Part shown: piece by piece, positions 1 through 8,740 of the stretch
Layout: every line of letters starts with the position of its first letter
Position numbering within the stretch: position 1 is the stretch's first letter
Assembly: GCF_022436485.1 (NCBI RefSeq)
Contig: NZ_JAKUDO010000002.1
Span: forward strand, 62,001-126,000
From: Agrococcus sp. ARC_14
GTDB taxonomy: Bacteria; Actinomycetota; Actinomycetes; Actinomycetales; Microbacteriaceae
Length of the DNA: 64,000 nucleotides
Direction of reading: 5' to 3'
Notes under the pieces: generated by a model
Databases searched by the model: none
Told to the model about the DNA's origin: nothing
The model's input: the letters and a program-made list of their open reading frames with translations, nothing else
Translations under genes and position numbers: made by a program

Positions 1-1
1 C

Positions 2-589
2 TACGACTGCCTCGGCGTGCGCGACGGAGAGCTGAGCGACTTCGAGGTGAGGGTCGATCTCAATCGCAACGGCGGCAGCGTGCATGTGCACAGCGAGCAG
101 CCCTGGCAGCCCGTGGCGTTGCACACGCTGTTGACCGCGGATGAGCCCTTCGATGTCATCAAGCTCGTCGAGAAGGTGACTGCTTGGCCCATGGGCCGGC
201 GCGCGACGACGCCACGTTCGCTGACGTACCGCGTGATCGCGCAGGTGTTGCAGTCGCAGGTCGATGACCGCCACCGGTGGGATGCGCGACTCGTCGTCCC
301 CCGGGAGATGTGGGGGTATAACGCGAGTTACCCCGAGCCCAATGTGCTTGACGGATTCGCCGAAGGGCGGGAGATGCTGGCGACGTTGTCGCCGGGCCGC
401 ACCAAGTTCCACCCGTGGGAGAACCTCTGGGTGATCTTCCGCGACGAGCAGCCGGTCGCAGTGCTCGACACAGATGGGCGCATCGTCATCGGCAATCGAC
501 CGATCGCGTCGATGATGCCGATCTACCTCCAGAACGGGCGTCGCATTGCTCCGGTGATCGCACAGACCCTTGCAGCAGTGCTGCCGTAG
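2..589 (+). CDS. TY-Chap2-like putative peptide chaperone, 5' truncated
   Basis: The reading frame is open from base 2, so the gene begins left of the window; the in-frame GTG at 17 has no ribosome site and the residues before it continue the fold. About 195 residues are visible. The C-terminal part (W-V-I-F-R-D, then A-V-L-D-T-D-G, then P-I-Y-L and N-G-R-R-I-A-P-V) resembles the end of actinobacterial TY-Chap2 proteins, a family predicted to bind secreted or effector peptides. No signal peptide or membrane segment is visible. The family assignment is from memory of the pattern and is tentative; the gene itself is well supported by frame and codon use. Confidence 0.6.
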   Translation, partial: YDCLGVRDGELSDFEVRVDLNRNGGSVHVHSEQPWQPVALHTLLTADEPFDVIKLVEKVTAWPMGRRATTPRSLTYRVIAQVLQSQVDDRHRWDARLVVPREMWGYNASYPEPNVLDGFAEGREMLATLSPGRTKFHPWENLWVIFRDEQPVAVLDTDGRIVIGNRPIASMMPIYLQNGRRIAPVIAQTLAAVLP

Positions 590-678
590 TCACACATGTC
601 AGCGATCGCGTCGCGCGCTCGTGGCGTCGCGCGAATCGCCAAGAGGGCTGCCAGTTGCGAGGGCCAGTGCATGGGCGA

Positions 679-3600
679 CTACTGGGTGACTGTGGTCTGA
701 GCCTCCTCGTTCCCGCTCACCAGTCGCAGGAACGCGCTCAGTTGCGCGACGCCGTCTGGCGTCGGCGGGAGATGCTCGCGCAGGCCGGGGGAGTGCACGA
801 GGTAGGCGAGCCACTGACCGCGGGAGATCGCGACGTTGAGGCGGTTGATCGACAGGAGGAAGTCGATGCCGCGCGGCACTTCGGCGGCGCTCGACGCGCT
901 CATCGAGACGATCACCACCGCGGCCTCCCGCCCCTGGAAGCGATCGACCGTGCCGACCGACGCGTCGCCGAAACCGGCGGCCTGCAGCCGGTCTTGCAGC
1001 AGGCCCACCTGCGCGTTGTAGGGGGCGACGACGATCACGTCAGCGGCAGTGAGCGTGCGCCGCTCCTTGCCGTCGTGCCACTCGCGGCCAACGACCTCGC
1101 GGAAGATGCGCTCGACCTCCGCCGCCTCCTCGGGTGACGACGTCGTGCGGCCGACATGCTCGACGGGCACCGGGACGAGGCCGGGTGCGATGCCTGGCAT
1201 CGCGCGCTCCGAGTCGTGGGCGCCGAGCCGGCCGTCGTACGCCAGGTCGGACACGGCCTCGCAGAGCCGTGGGTGCATCCGCCACGACGTGCCGAGGAAG
1301 TAGCCGAACTCCGGCGGCACCACTGCAGCCCCGTCGCACAGCCACCCGAGTGCCGAGTCGTCGACGGGCGCCGGATGCGTGCCCTGGCTCACCTGCGGTA
1401 GCTGCTGCGGGTCGCCGATGAGGAGCAGTTGGCGCGCAGCCTGGCCCGCCGCGATCGTGTTCGCGAGCGAGAACTGGCCCGCCTCGTCGATGACGAGCAG
1501 GTCGAGGGGCCGCCGACTCTTGTTCGCGAGCCCGGCGAAGGTCCACGCAGTGCCGCCCATGACGCCCGCGTCGTCGCCGAGGTCGCGCTCCGGGTCAGAC
1601 GAGACGGTCCAGCCGTGCACCCCCGTATCGCCGGTCTTGCGCGACTTCAGTACGCGTTCGGCCGGCACGCCTGCCTCGATCACGCCCTCGAGCATGTGCT
1701 CGACCGTCGCGTGCGACTGGGCGACGACGCCGATGCGCCAGCCGCGGTCGATGAGCGAGGCGATCACGCGCGCCCCGCTGTAGGTCTTGCCGGTGCCGGG
1801 TGGGCCCTGCACAGCGACGAACGGCGCATCGAGCTCGGCGAGCGAGCGCGCCACCGCGTCGATCGTCGCCGTCTCGCCATCGCTCACCTCGGCGAGCGCG
1901 CTCGGCACCCGCCGCCGCAACACGTCGAGCGCGGCCTCGTCGGGCAGGGAAGCCACCAGCGGGCCACCCTGCGCCGCCGCCGTCGCGACCCTCTCTGCCC
2001 AAGCCTCGATCGACTCGCTGAGCGGGCGGGAGTTCGGCGGCTGCGCCGGAGCCATCGCGATCGGCAGTTCACTCCACTGCTCCGGCACATCGCCCTGCCG
2101 CTCCGCGAGTTCGAAGACATCACCGTCGGCCGACAGCACCGTGCGGTTGTGGGCACGCAGGACGGTGATCGCATCGGGGTCGATCGCCGTCGGCTGCTCG
2201 TAGGCCGCGTACATTCCGCTCGCCTCACTGCCGAGGCGCGAACCAGGCGCGAGAGTGCCGCGGAACCGGATGCGCCGAACCACACTGCGCTTCTCGGGTC
2301 GCCACGGGCTCACATAGAGAACTTCGTCGACAGTGACGACCTCGCGCTCATCTCGCCATTCCTCGATCGCGCCATCGAGCCGCGAGAAGTGTTCCCACCA
2401 GAACGTCTTGCGCTCGCGGGTGTGGAAGCCGACCGCAGCGGAGGCGAGCCACAGCGCCGTTTGATCGGCGTCGCGATGCGCTGGATCGTCGCCCGCCCGC
2501 GCAAGCAGCCGCTCGACGAGCCGCTCCCGCGCCTCGATGATCTCTGACTGCTCGGGTGAGAGCTCCTTGGGTGGTGAGGCGGGCATCCGCTCGTCCTCGT
2601 GGTCGGCGACGAGACCGCGCAGCCAGTCGCGCAGCCGGTGGGTCGACTCGACGTCGTAGGCGTTGTACTCCTCAATCTGGGCGAAGAGGCGATCCGCCTC
2701 GTCGTGCTCGCCCGCGTCGCGCAGCTCCGTCGCCTCCTGGAACCAGACGATCGAGTCGCCCGCGTTCGTCACCTCGCCGGCGCGCTCGGCCGGCATGTAA
2801 AGCGGCTCGAGCTTCTTGAGCGAATAGCTGGGGCTGCCGATCACGAGCGCCCGCTTCACCACCGGGTAAAGGTCGACCAGCACGCCCGCGCGCAGCAGGT
2901 CGTCGATCTGATCCTCCCCGACGCCGTGGCGGGCGGCGATGCTCAGCAGGTGCGTGCGCTCGTAGGAGGCGTAGTGATAGATGTGCAGGTCGGGGTGGCG
3001 CTCTCGGCGCTCGGCGACATAGGCGAGGAAGTCGATGAGTGCCCGCTTCTCTTCGGCGAGCGAATGCGCCCAGAAGCCGGTGAACTGCCCTGCCGTGTCG
3101 CGCACACCGAACAGGTAGTCGATGCCCCAGAACGAGCCGTCCTGCCAGAGCGGGTCGCCCTCGAAGTCGAAGAAGAGGTCGCCGGCGCTCGGCTCTGGGA
3201 GCGCTCGGATCGGACCCTCCTCGACGAGCGAGAAGGTGACTTCCCCCTCCGTCTGGCTCTGCAGTTGCGCCTTTGCCTGGCGCTGCAGTATCGCGAAGGT
3301 CGCCGCGGCCATACCGTCGGGCTTGGCGAAGTCGGAGGCGGATGCGAGCTCGGCCACCGTGCGGATGCCGACGGTGCGTAGGCGTTCGCGCTGGTCTCTG
3401 CGCAACCCGGCGATGCGGAAGACGTCGTCGTGCAGCTCGATCTGCTGCTCGCAGGCGGGGCACGCGCCGCAGGCGAGGATGCCGGGTGTGGACCAGGGGA
3501 GTACGGCGCCTGCCTCGAGTCGCTCGTCGACGAGGTGCTCGAGCCGCGCGCGGCGCTCGAGCAGCACCGGTTCGATGTCGCGCAGGCGGTGGGCGCTGAC

Positions 3601-4119
3601 CGTGCCGTCGCCGAGCAGCAGGCGCACCTCGTCGGAGACCGGCGCGCCGAGCTCGCGGAGCGCACCGCCGTAGGCAGCGAGCTGCAGCAGCGCGGTCACC
3701 TTGGGGCTGCGGGCGAGCTTCGCGTCGGAGACGACATAGTGGCCGTCGTCGTCGAGCTCGATGAAGTCGGCGTAGCCGAAGAAGCGACCGCCGCCGAACG
3801 CTGCCTGGAAGATGACGGGAGCGCGGCGTTCGACCGCCTCGCGGGTCGCGGCGATGGCTGCATCGCGCCCGGCAGCGCCCAGATCCTTCTCGATCTCGAC
3901 GACCGGACCTTTCCCGCGCAGCTGTTCGAGGATGCGCTCCTCGTGCACGTCGCCGAGCTTCGCGGTGCGCGCGAGCATCGCATCCTCATCGGACGGCGGT
4001 GCGTCGCGGCGCCCGAGCTTCGCGTCGAGGCCAGTGAGCACCTGCCACTCGCAACTGCTGGCGCGCGTCAGGTCGCTCGCGGTGAGCAGCACTTCGCCGG
4101 TGGTGTCATCCAGGATCAT
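679..4119 (-). CDS. TM0106-type RecB-like nuclease fused to DNA2/NAM7-type helicase
   Basis: This 1146-residue protein joins an N-terminal RecB-like nuclease, an RNase H-like exonuclease domain and a superfamily 1 helicase. The nuclease core shows D118, D132-x-K134 and Q146-L-x-x-Y150. A cysteine cluster C217-x2-C220-x2-C223 may bind zinc or an iron-sulfur cluster. The exonuclease-like part has D318-F-E-G and a late Y-D-V-E around 489. The helicase has Walker A G-P-P-G-T-G-K-T near 772-779, Walker B D-E-A near 878-880, G-D-P-Q-Q-L-P near 902, and C-terminal V-D-R-F-Q-G-R-E and N-V-A-I-S-R-G motifs. I chose the ATG at 4119 because a TGGAG ribosome site precedes it; a longer frame to 4287 adds 56 arginine- and cysteine-rich residues with no family likeness. 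Such proteins are thought to act in DNA repair or nucleic-acid processing; the substrate is unknown. Confidence 0.9.
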   Translation of the reverse strand: MILDDTTGEVLLTASDLTRASSCEWQVLTGLDAKLGRRDAPPSDEDAMLARTAKLGDVHEERILEQLRGKGPVVEIEKDLGAAGRDAAIAATREAVERRAPVIFQAAFGGGRFFGYADFIELDDDGHYVVSDAKLARSPKVTALLQLAAYGGALRELGAPVSDEVRLLLGDGTVSAHRLRDIEPVLLERRARLEHLVDERLEAGAVLPWSTPGILACGACPACEQQIELHDDVFRIAGLRRDQRERLRTVGIRTVAELASASDFAKPDGMAAATFAILQRQAKAQLQSQTEGEVTFSLVEEGPIRALPEPSAGDLFFDFEGDPLWQDGSFWGIDYLFGVRDTAGQFTGFWAHSLAEEKRALIDFLAYVAERRERHPDLHIYHYASYERTHLLSIAARHGVGEDQIDDLLRAGVLVDLYPVVKRALVIGSPSYSLKKLEPLYMPAERAGEVTNAGDSIVWFQEATELRDAGEHDEADRLFAQIEEYNAYDVESTHRLRDWLRGLVADHEDERMPASPPKELSPEQSEIIEARERLVERLLARAGDDPAHRDADQTALWLASAAVGFHTRERKTFWWEHFSRLDGAIEEWRDEREVVTVDEVLYVSPWRPEKRSVVRRIRFRGTLAPGSRLGSEASGMYAAYEQPTAIDPDAITVLRAHNRTVLSADGDVFELAERQGDVPEQWSELPIAMAPAQPPNSRPLSESIEAWAERVATAAAQGGPLVASLPDEAALDVLRRRVPSALAEVSDGETATIDAVARSLAELDAPFVAVQGPPGTGKTYSGARVIASLIDRGWRIGVVAQSHATVEHMLEGVIEAGVPAERVLKSRKTGDTGVHGWTVSSDPERDLGDDAGVMGGTAWTFAGLANKSRRPLDLLVIDEAGQFSLANTIAAGQAARQLLLIGDPQQLPQVSQGTHPAPVDDSALGWLCDGAAVVPPEFGYFLGTSWRMHPRLCEAVSDLAYDGRLGAHDSERAMPGIAPGLVPVPVEHVGRTTSSPEEAAEVERIFREVVGREWHDGKERRTLTAADVIVVAPYNAQVGLLQDRLQAAGFGDASVGTVDRFQGREAAVVIVSMSASSAAEVPRGIDFLLSINRLNVAISRGQWLAYLVHSPGLREHLPPTPDGVAQLSAFLRLVSGNEEAQTTVTQ

Positions 4120-4153
4120 GATGCGCTCCAGTCTTGGGTTCGAGATGCGATCG

Positions 4154-4639
4154 TCAGCGGAGCGACATCTGCGACAGGCCCTCTGGCAATTCGCCCGCCA
4201 GCCATGCCCACATGATCGTCGCAGCATCATCGGCGGTGAACGCCTCTGCGGGATCGAGCACGTCCTGCGGCATCGTCCGTTCGCCACGCCGCACGCGGCT
4301 CACCCAGCCGTCGGCGGTGCCGTCGTGCACTTCGACGATCCACGCGTCACCGACCCGCAGGGTCTGGGCGAAGGGGAATCGCTCGCCGACCGCGCACTTC
4401 AGCACGCCGAAACGGTTGTCGTCGAGGCGAGCGACGCGAGCTTTGAGGTCATCCCGCGTCTCAACCTCCTCGACCTCGCCGCCCTGTGGGCTCCAGACGT
4501 TGGCGCCGAAATACTCGGGCATGCCCAGGACCAGATCGACGACGTCGAAATCGGGATCTCCAAGCCATGCCGCGGGGTCTGCAATGCGAAATTCCGGCAA
4601 CGTGGTCGGTTGCTCTGCAGGCTGGTCGCTCTCGTGCAT
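4154..4639 (-). CDS. Uncharacterised acidic protein
   Basis: A 161-residue soluble, acidic protein with no family I recognise. It has no membrane segment or signal peptide. The frame opens further upstream to 4705, but the ATG at 4639 follows an AAGATGAAG purine stretch and gives a cleaner start (M-H-E-S-D). It ends 34 bases before the start of the nuclease/helicase on the same strand, so the two are probably co-transcribed. It faces away from the coiled-coil protein gene at 4728. No function can be assigned. Confidence 0.65.
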   Translation of the reverse strand: MHESDQPAEQPTTLPEFRIADPAAWLGDPDFDVVDLVLGMPEYFGANVWSPQGGEVEEVETRDDLKARVARLDDNRFGVLKCAVGERFPFAQTLRVGDAWIVEVHDGTADGWVSRVRRGERTMPQDVLDPAEAFTADDAATIMWAWLAGELPEGLSQMSLR

Positions 4640-4727
4640 GGCTTCATCTTCGTCGTGGCCACTGACGGGTGGGCACCGTGGTGACGCATTGGCGGCAGAT
4701 GTCACTGTGATCGGTCAGAATCAAGCC

Positions 4728-6002
4728 ATGAGCGACGACGACCTGGCATTGGCGATCATCGAGAGCGACGACGGCATCATGCTGCTCGGCGACGAGCTGG
4801 CCCTGCAATCCTTTGAGGCAAAGACAGGCGTCAATGCGAAGAAGCTGACGCAGCAGTCGCTCGCGCTCGCGGGCAAAGCACTCGGCGTCATGGGCGCAGT
4901 GCAGGCCAATAGCGGGCGCTGGGTCAAGCTGACCAAGGAGTCTGCAGAGTTCGTCAAGAAGCACGGCGAGGCGCTCAGCAAGGCTGACAATCTCATGACC
5001 GGGGTGGTGCGAGGTGAGGGCGGGAAGATTCTCAAGCACCTGAAGTTCGAGCACGCAGCGCTGCTCACCCCTGCCGCACCCATGGCGCTCGCGACGATGA
5101 TGACGCAGGCGTCGCTCGAGGCGTCGCTCGACGACATCCAGGAGTACCTCGAAGTCATTGACGCGAAGCTCGATCGCCTGCTCAAGCAGCGCAAGATCGA
5201 AGCACTCGGTCAGATCGGCGGCGTAACGTTCGCGATCGACGAGGCGAAGAGCATCTACGACGCAACGGGCCGGGTCTCGGCTATCACCTGGTCGAAGGTG
5301 CAGGCGAACTCGCTCGCTCTGCAGACCATGCAGGCGGAGGCGGTGGCACAGCTCGGCGCGCTCGCGGAGCTCGTCAAGGAGCGCGGGACCGACACTGACA
5401 AATCTGCTGCCGTACTCGAGGAGGTCCGCGAGGATGTCTCGTTCTGGCTCGGCGTGCTGGCACGGACTATGGCGCTGCAGGACCGGCAGTACGTGCTTGA
5501 GCTTGCGCGCGTGATCGACTCTGAACCGGACCAACTCGACCAGCACAGGCATGGCATCAGAGCCGCTCGGCTCGCCCGGACCAACCGCATCGCACGCACC
5601 CTTGACGCGATCAATGCATCCGTTCATGATGCTGCGACACTGACGAATCGCGACCGGGTAGCCAACCCCTTCAGTTCGCGACGGGTCACCGATCGTGCCA
5701 ACGGCGTCAACAACGAGGTCGCCGAGTTCGCGCGGCACGCAGACCTCGCGGTCACTCAGGTGGAGCAGGCCGACAACACGCCCTGGGCGCGTGCGGCTCG
5801 AGCACTCGTCGGCGAGGCAGCTGACCAAGTAGGGGCGATCGGCGATGGCGTCGCAACGCGCGCGAAGGCCGTCGGCGCGGGCATCCAGGAACAGGGCGAC
5901 AGCGTCGTGCTGAGCCTCGCGAAGCGCGTGCAAGCGCGGCGAGATGCGCGTCGCGCGGAAGACGCCCCCGCCGCAATCGAGAACCCCGAGCCGCGCGACT
6001 GA
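4728..6002 (+). CDS. Uncharacterised alpha-helical, coiled-coil-rich protein
   Basis: This 424-residue protein is predicted from its composition to be almost wholly helical: long runs of Ala, Leu, Glu, Gln and Lys with few Gly or Pro, for example around residues 125-155 (S-L-D-D-I-Q-E-Y-L-E-V-I-D-A-K-L-D-R-L) and 210-260. There is one mildly hydrophobic stretch near 105-125 (L-L-T-P-A-A-P-M-A-L-A-T-M-M) but no clear membrane helix. No ribosome site precedes the ATG at 4728; a CAGAAT hexamer at 4715-4720 would place a transcript start close to the ATG, so it may be leaderless. It sits between a nuclease/helicase and a possible glycosylase-fold gene. I do not recognise the family. Confidence 0.7.
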   Translation: MSDDDLALAIIESDDGIMLLGDELALQSFEAKTGVNAKKLTQQSLALAGKALGVMGAVQANSGRWVKLTKESAEFVKKHGEALSKADNLMTGVVRGEGGKILKHLKFEHAALLTPAAPMALATMMTQASLEASLDDIQEYLEVIDAKLDRLLKQRKIEALGQIGGVTFAIDEAKSIYDATGRVSAITWSKVQANSLALQTMQAEAVAQLGALAELVKERGTDTDKSAAVLEEVREDVSFWLGVLARTMALQDRQYVLELARVIDSEPDQLDQHRHGIRAARLARTNRIARTLDAINASVHDAATLTNRDRVANPFSSRRVTDRANGVNNEVAEFARHADLAVTQVEQADNTPWARAARALVGEAADQVGAIGDGVATRAKAVGAGIQEQGDSVVLSLAKRVQARRDARRAEDAPAAIENPEPRD

Positions 6003-6129
6003 CGCGGTCGGTCGAGCGACCCGGCAGTTCGGCGGAAACGCGGTCAGACCGCGGCGCTGTCGTCGTCGAGGCCTTCGATCATCTCTGCCCACGACGCAGG
6101 GAGGCGCAGGCGACACAAGGGGTCACGCG

Positions 6130-6810
6130 CTACACCCGCACGTTTTGCTCGAGCAGGGCCGCGACTGCCTTGCTCATGTTGACCGCCGAAGCGTAGTGGC
6201 GAAGGTTCTGCACGACGGCATTGTTGTACGTTGGCCCGCCATTGCCGATTCGATGGAACACTCGTTGATCAGCTCGGATGTGTCCGAGCGCGACGAGAAG
6301 CTCCCAGAGCTCCTGCGTCGTCCTCCCCAGCGGGATGTACAGCGTGTTGGTGTCCAGTCCGAGTGCCGCCTGTTCCTCAGCGAACCCTTCGACGACGTGC
6401 TTCCGAATGTCGATCTCTCCAGACAAGATCGCTTTCTTGAGGCCTTGGGTGTCGGGGGTTGGGTAGTCCTTCAGTAGATCAGTCAGGAACGCGCCCTCCA
6501 GCGGAGTCCCTTCGATGCCTCTCCGAAGCTTGGCGTCACCGCCGCTGCGCCCGGCGTGAAAGTTCTTGAAACGCTGGATGACTTCGTCGTCGCGAATCAT
6601 CCCAAAGTTGGCGCCGATCAGCACGACGTCCTTGCGGAGTTGGGGTGTGATTAATGCGGCATCGTCGAAGACGGACATGTCGCCGACTTCCGATCCCCAA
6701 ACCGCCCAACTCGCAGCTGTCCCGAGGCTCTTGCTCAGTTCGAAGTCTCTACTCGTCACCGCGACGCGGCTCTCGGCAAGATGATCTTGCAGTGTGGGCA
6801 GTGGCGTCAT
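6130..6810 (-). CDS. Uncharacterised protein, possible uracil-DNA-glycosylase fold
   Basis: A 226-residue protein. The pattern A-S-W-A-V-W-G, then V-L-I-G-A-N-F-G, K-N-F-H-A-G, L-R-R-G-I-E-G-T-P-L-E-G-A-F-L-T-D and a late V-F-H-R-I-G-N-G is like a bacterial family that I associate with the uracil-DNA-glycosylase fold, but no classical catalytic motif is exact, so activity cannot be asserted. I chose the ATG at 6810, which follows AGGGAG with a 10-base gap, over the upstream frame to 6861. Base and codon use are visibly poorer in G and C than all neighbours (many AT-ending codons), and the gene lacks the GGATGC word common elsewhere, suggesting recent acquisition. Confidence 0.6.
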   Translation of the reverse strand: MTPLPTLQDHLAESRVAVTSRDFELSKSLGTAASWAVWGSEVGDMSVFDDAALITPQLRKDVVLIGANFGMIRDDEVIQRFKNFHAGRSGGDAKLRRGIEGTPLEGAFLTDLLKDYPTPDTQGLKKAILSGEIDIRKHVVEGFAEEQAALGLDTNTLYIPLGRTTQELWELLVALGHIRADQRVFHRIGNGGPTYNNAVVQNLRHYASAVNMSKAVAALLEQNVRV

Positions 6811-7036
6811 GAGAACACGTCTCCCTAGATCATCCCGGTGGGTGCTCTGCACCCGCGCCATTGGTGGCGCTGCCGGAACCCTATCGACGGTTGAATCTGC
6901 TGGTCAGCTCGCATCGCCGATGGCAAACTCGCGTGCCCGGAGTCGTTGACGACGACGTCAGCCAGCACCTAGACGCCGCGAAGGAATGGGGGCCGGGAAG
7001 CAAGTTGCGGCGACCCGCTTGACGTCGCGCATCCAC

Positions 7037-7044
7037 TTGTATAC
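7037..7044. promoter_or_regulatory. Candidate GntR/FCD operator upstream of tctC
   Basis: The octamer TTGTATAC lies 44 bases before the tctC start. It recurs in reverse orientation at 10322-10329 just before the TcuA-like gene, extending to TTGTATAC(C/A)G. FCD-type GntR regulators commonly bind short dyads containing GT...AC, and such a gene (11931) closes this cluster. A TTGACG at 7019-7024 could be a -35, but the spacing to TATACC is short. The site is an inference from recurrence. Confidence 0.45.
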
Positions 7045-7087
7045 CGTTGCATCCCGACAGTGACGTCGTGACCGGGAGGGCCCGTCG

Positions 7088-8131
7088 ATGGTGACCGAAG
7101 AGCAGCCAACAGGGAAGCGCAAGCGCATCCCGCACGCAGTTCGCCTCGTGATCGGCGCGGTCGCCAGCGTGGCGATGATCGCCACGCTGGTCGTGACCGG
7201 CATCGAGCAGCGCTCCAGCGCAGCCAGCGGCTACGACGCCGCGCTCGGCGGCCGGCAGCTGAGCATCATGGCCCCCGCAAACCCGGGCGGCGGCTGGGAT
7301 CAGACCTCCCGCGCGGTGCAGGCATCCCTCGCCGACATCGTCGGCCGCAGCGAGGTCTACAACGTGGGCGGCGCCGGCGGCACCATCGGGCTGCCGCAGT
7401 TCGTGCGCCACTCGGGCGAGGCCAACGAGCTCATGGTGACGGGCGCCATCATGGTCGGCGCCATCCTCACCAACGAGTCCGAGGCCACCCTCGAAGACGT
7501 CGACATGCTCGCTCGCCTCTCCACCGAGTACCTCGTCGTGGCGGTGCCCTCGAGCTCGCCCATCCAGACCATGGAGGAGCTCGGCGAAGCGATGGCGACC
7601 GACGTCGGCTCCGTCTCGATCGCCGGCGGCTCGGCCGGTGGCGTCGAGCAGGTGCTCGCGGGCCTGATCGGCCAGGCGGTCGGTGCAGACCCCGCCGAGG
7701 TCTCCTACGTCGCGCACTCCGGCGGCGGCGAGGCCCTCACCACGATGCTCTCCGGCAGCTCGGTCGCCGGCATCTCCGGCATCTCCGAGCTCGCGCCCTA
7801 CATCGCCGACGGCTCGATGCGAGCGCTCGCCGTGTCGAGCCCGGAGGAGCTCGACACCCTGCCGGGTGTGCCGTCGCTGCGAGAGACCGGCATCGACGTC
7901 GAGCTCGAGAACTGGCGTGGCATCGCCGCCCCGCTCGGTCTCGAACCCGAGGAGCGCGCCGCGCTCGTCGCGATGCTCGACGAGATGCACGCATCCGAGA
8001 CCTGGAACGACATCCTCCAGCAGCGCGGCTGGAGCGACGCCTACCTCACCGGCCCCGACCTCGAGGCCTTCGTCGACAGCGAGCAGCGGACCACGCAAGA
8101 CGTGCTGCGCTCGATCGGATTGGTGGACTGA
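7088..8131 (+). CDS. tctC: Tripartite tricarboxylate transporter substrate-binding protein (TctC family)
   Basis: A 347-residue extracytoplasmic solute receptor. Residues 19-41 form a single hydrophobic anchor or signal segment after a Lys/Arg-rich start; there is no lipobox cysteine. The mature domain begins with the family signature M-A-P-A-N-P-G-G-G-W-D and has the usual N-V-G-G-A-G-G-T-I-G loop that contacts carboxylates. It binds a di- or tricarboxylate and delivers it to TctAB. The gene is followed after 2 bases by tctB and then tctA, the complete TTT set. The ATG follows a GGGAGGG-rich stretch. The exact ligand cannot be read from the sequence; the TcuA-like dehydrogenase downstream favours citrate- or tricarballylate-like compounds. 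Confidence 0.93.
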   Translation: MVTEEQPTGKRKRIPHAVRLVIGAVASVAMIATLVVTGIEQRSSAASGYDAALGGRQLSIMAPANPGGGWDQTSRAVQASLADIVGRSEVYNVGGAGGTIGLPQFVRHSGEANELMVTGAIMVGAILTNESEATLEDVDMLARLSTEYLVVAVPSSSPIQTMEELGEAMATDVGSVSIAGGSAGGVEQVLAGLIGQAVGADPAEVSYVAHSGGGEALTTMLSGSSVAGISGISELAPYIADGSMRALAVSSPEELDTLPGVPSLRETGIDVELENWRGIAAPLGLEPEERAALVAMLDEMHASETWNDILQQRGWSDAYLTGPDLEAFVDSEQRTTQDVLRSIGLVD

Positions 8132-8133
8132 CC

Positions 8134-8739
8134 ATGCTGGGACGCAAGCGTGACGACCGGGGCCGCAAGGCTCGGCCGGGCCTCGAGACCACGGAGATGA
8201 GCGTCATGGAGAAGGCGGAGCTCAACGCTCCGCCACCACCGGACGCCTTCACCGCCGGCGCCTACCCCGCGGTGCTCTCGGGCGCCACGACCGCGCTCGT
8301 CGGCGCGATCATGACGGTCATCGCCATCCTCGTGCTGGTCGACGCCTCGCAGCTGCCACCCGCATCCGACCCGCTGGGCCCCGCCGCCTTCCCGATCCTG
8401 ATCGGCTCGCTGCTCGGGATCGTCGGGCTGGCGCTCGCGATCGGCAACCACCGCTACGCGCTCGTGCTGCTGCGCGTGCGCCGCGGCGGCGTCGTGCGCC
8501 GCGGGCGGGGCTGGAGCACGGTGCTCGTGCTCGTCGCCCTGCTCGTCTTCGCCGCGCTGCTGCCGCTCGTCGGCTTCTTCCTCGCGGCGGCGCTCCTCTA
8601 CATCGCCGTCGCGCTGCTGCTCGGCGCACCGCGCGGCTGGCACCTGGTGATCACCGCGGTGCTGCTCGCCGGCGTCGTCGTGCTGCTCTTCGACCGCATC
8701 ATCGGGCTCACGCTGCCCGCCGGACCCTGGGGGTTCTGA
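8134..8739 (+). CDS. tctB: Tripartite tricarboxylate transporter small membrane subunit (TctB family)
   Basis: A 201-residue membrane protein with a cytoplasmic head of about 45 residues and four hydrophobic segments, the usual TctB layout. The segments fall near 49-70, 85-103, 126-150 and 155-185. In these systems TctB is the small partner of the large permease TctA, powered by an ion gradient. It starts 2 bases after the tctC stop and ends 1 base before tctA, so the three are translated together. The N-terminal region is longer and more charged than in typical relatives. Confidence 0.9.
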   Translation: MLGRKRDDRGRKARPGLETTEMSVMEKAELNAPPPPDAFTAGAYPAVLSGATTALVGAIMTVIAILVLVDASQLPPASDPLGPAAFPILIGSLLGIVGLALAIGNHRYALVLLRVRRGGVVRRGRGWSTVLVLVALLVFAALLPLVGFFLAAALLYIAVALLLGAPRGWHLVITAVLLAGVVVLLFDRIIGLTLPAGPWGF

Positions 8740-8740
8740 C

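Noticed and set aside
679-3665. Several long plus-strand and offset frames across the nuclease/helicase gene.
   Set aside because: They are rich in Arg, Ser and Pro with no family likeness, and mirror the real minus-strand gene in a GC-rich sequence.
4120-4287. N-terminal extension of the nuclease/helicase to 4287.
   Set aside because: The 56 extra residues are Arg/Cys-rich without family likeness, and overlap the upstream gene; the ATG at 4119 has a ribosome site.
4154-6810. Calling this patch a named anti-phage system.
   Set aside because: No gene matches a defence family that I can name with confidence, so only the possibility is noted.
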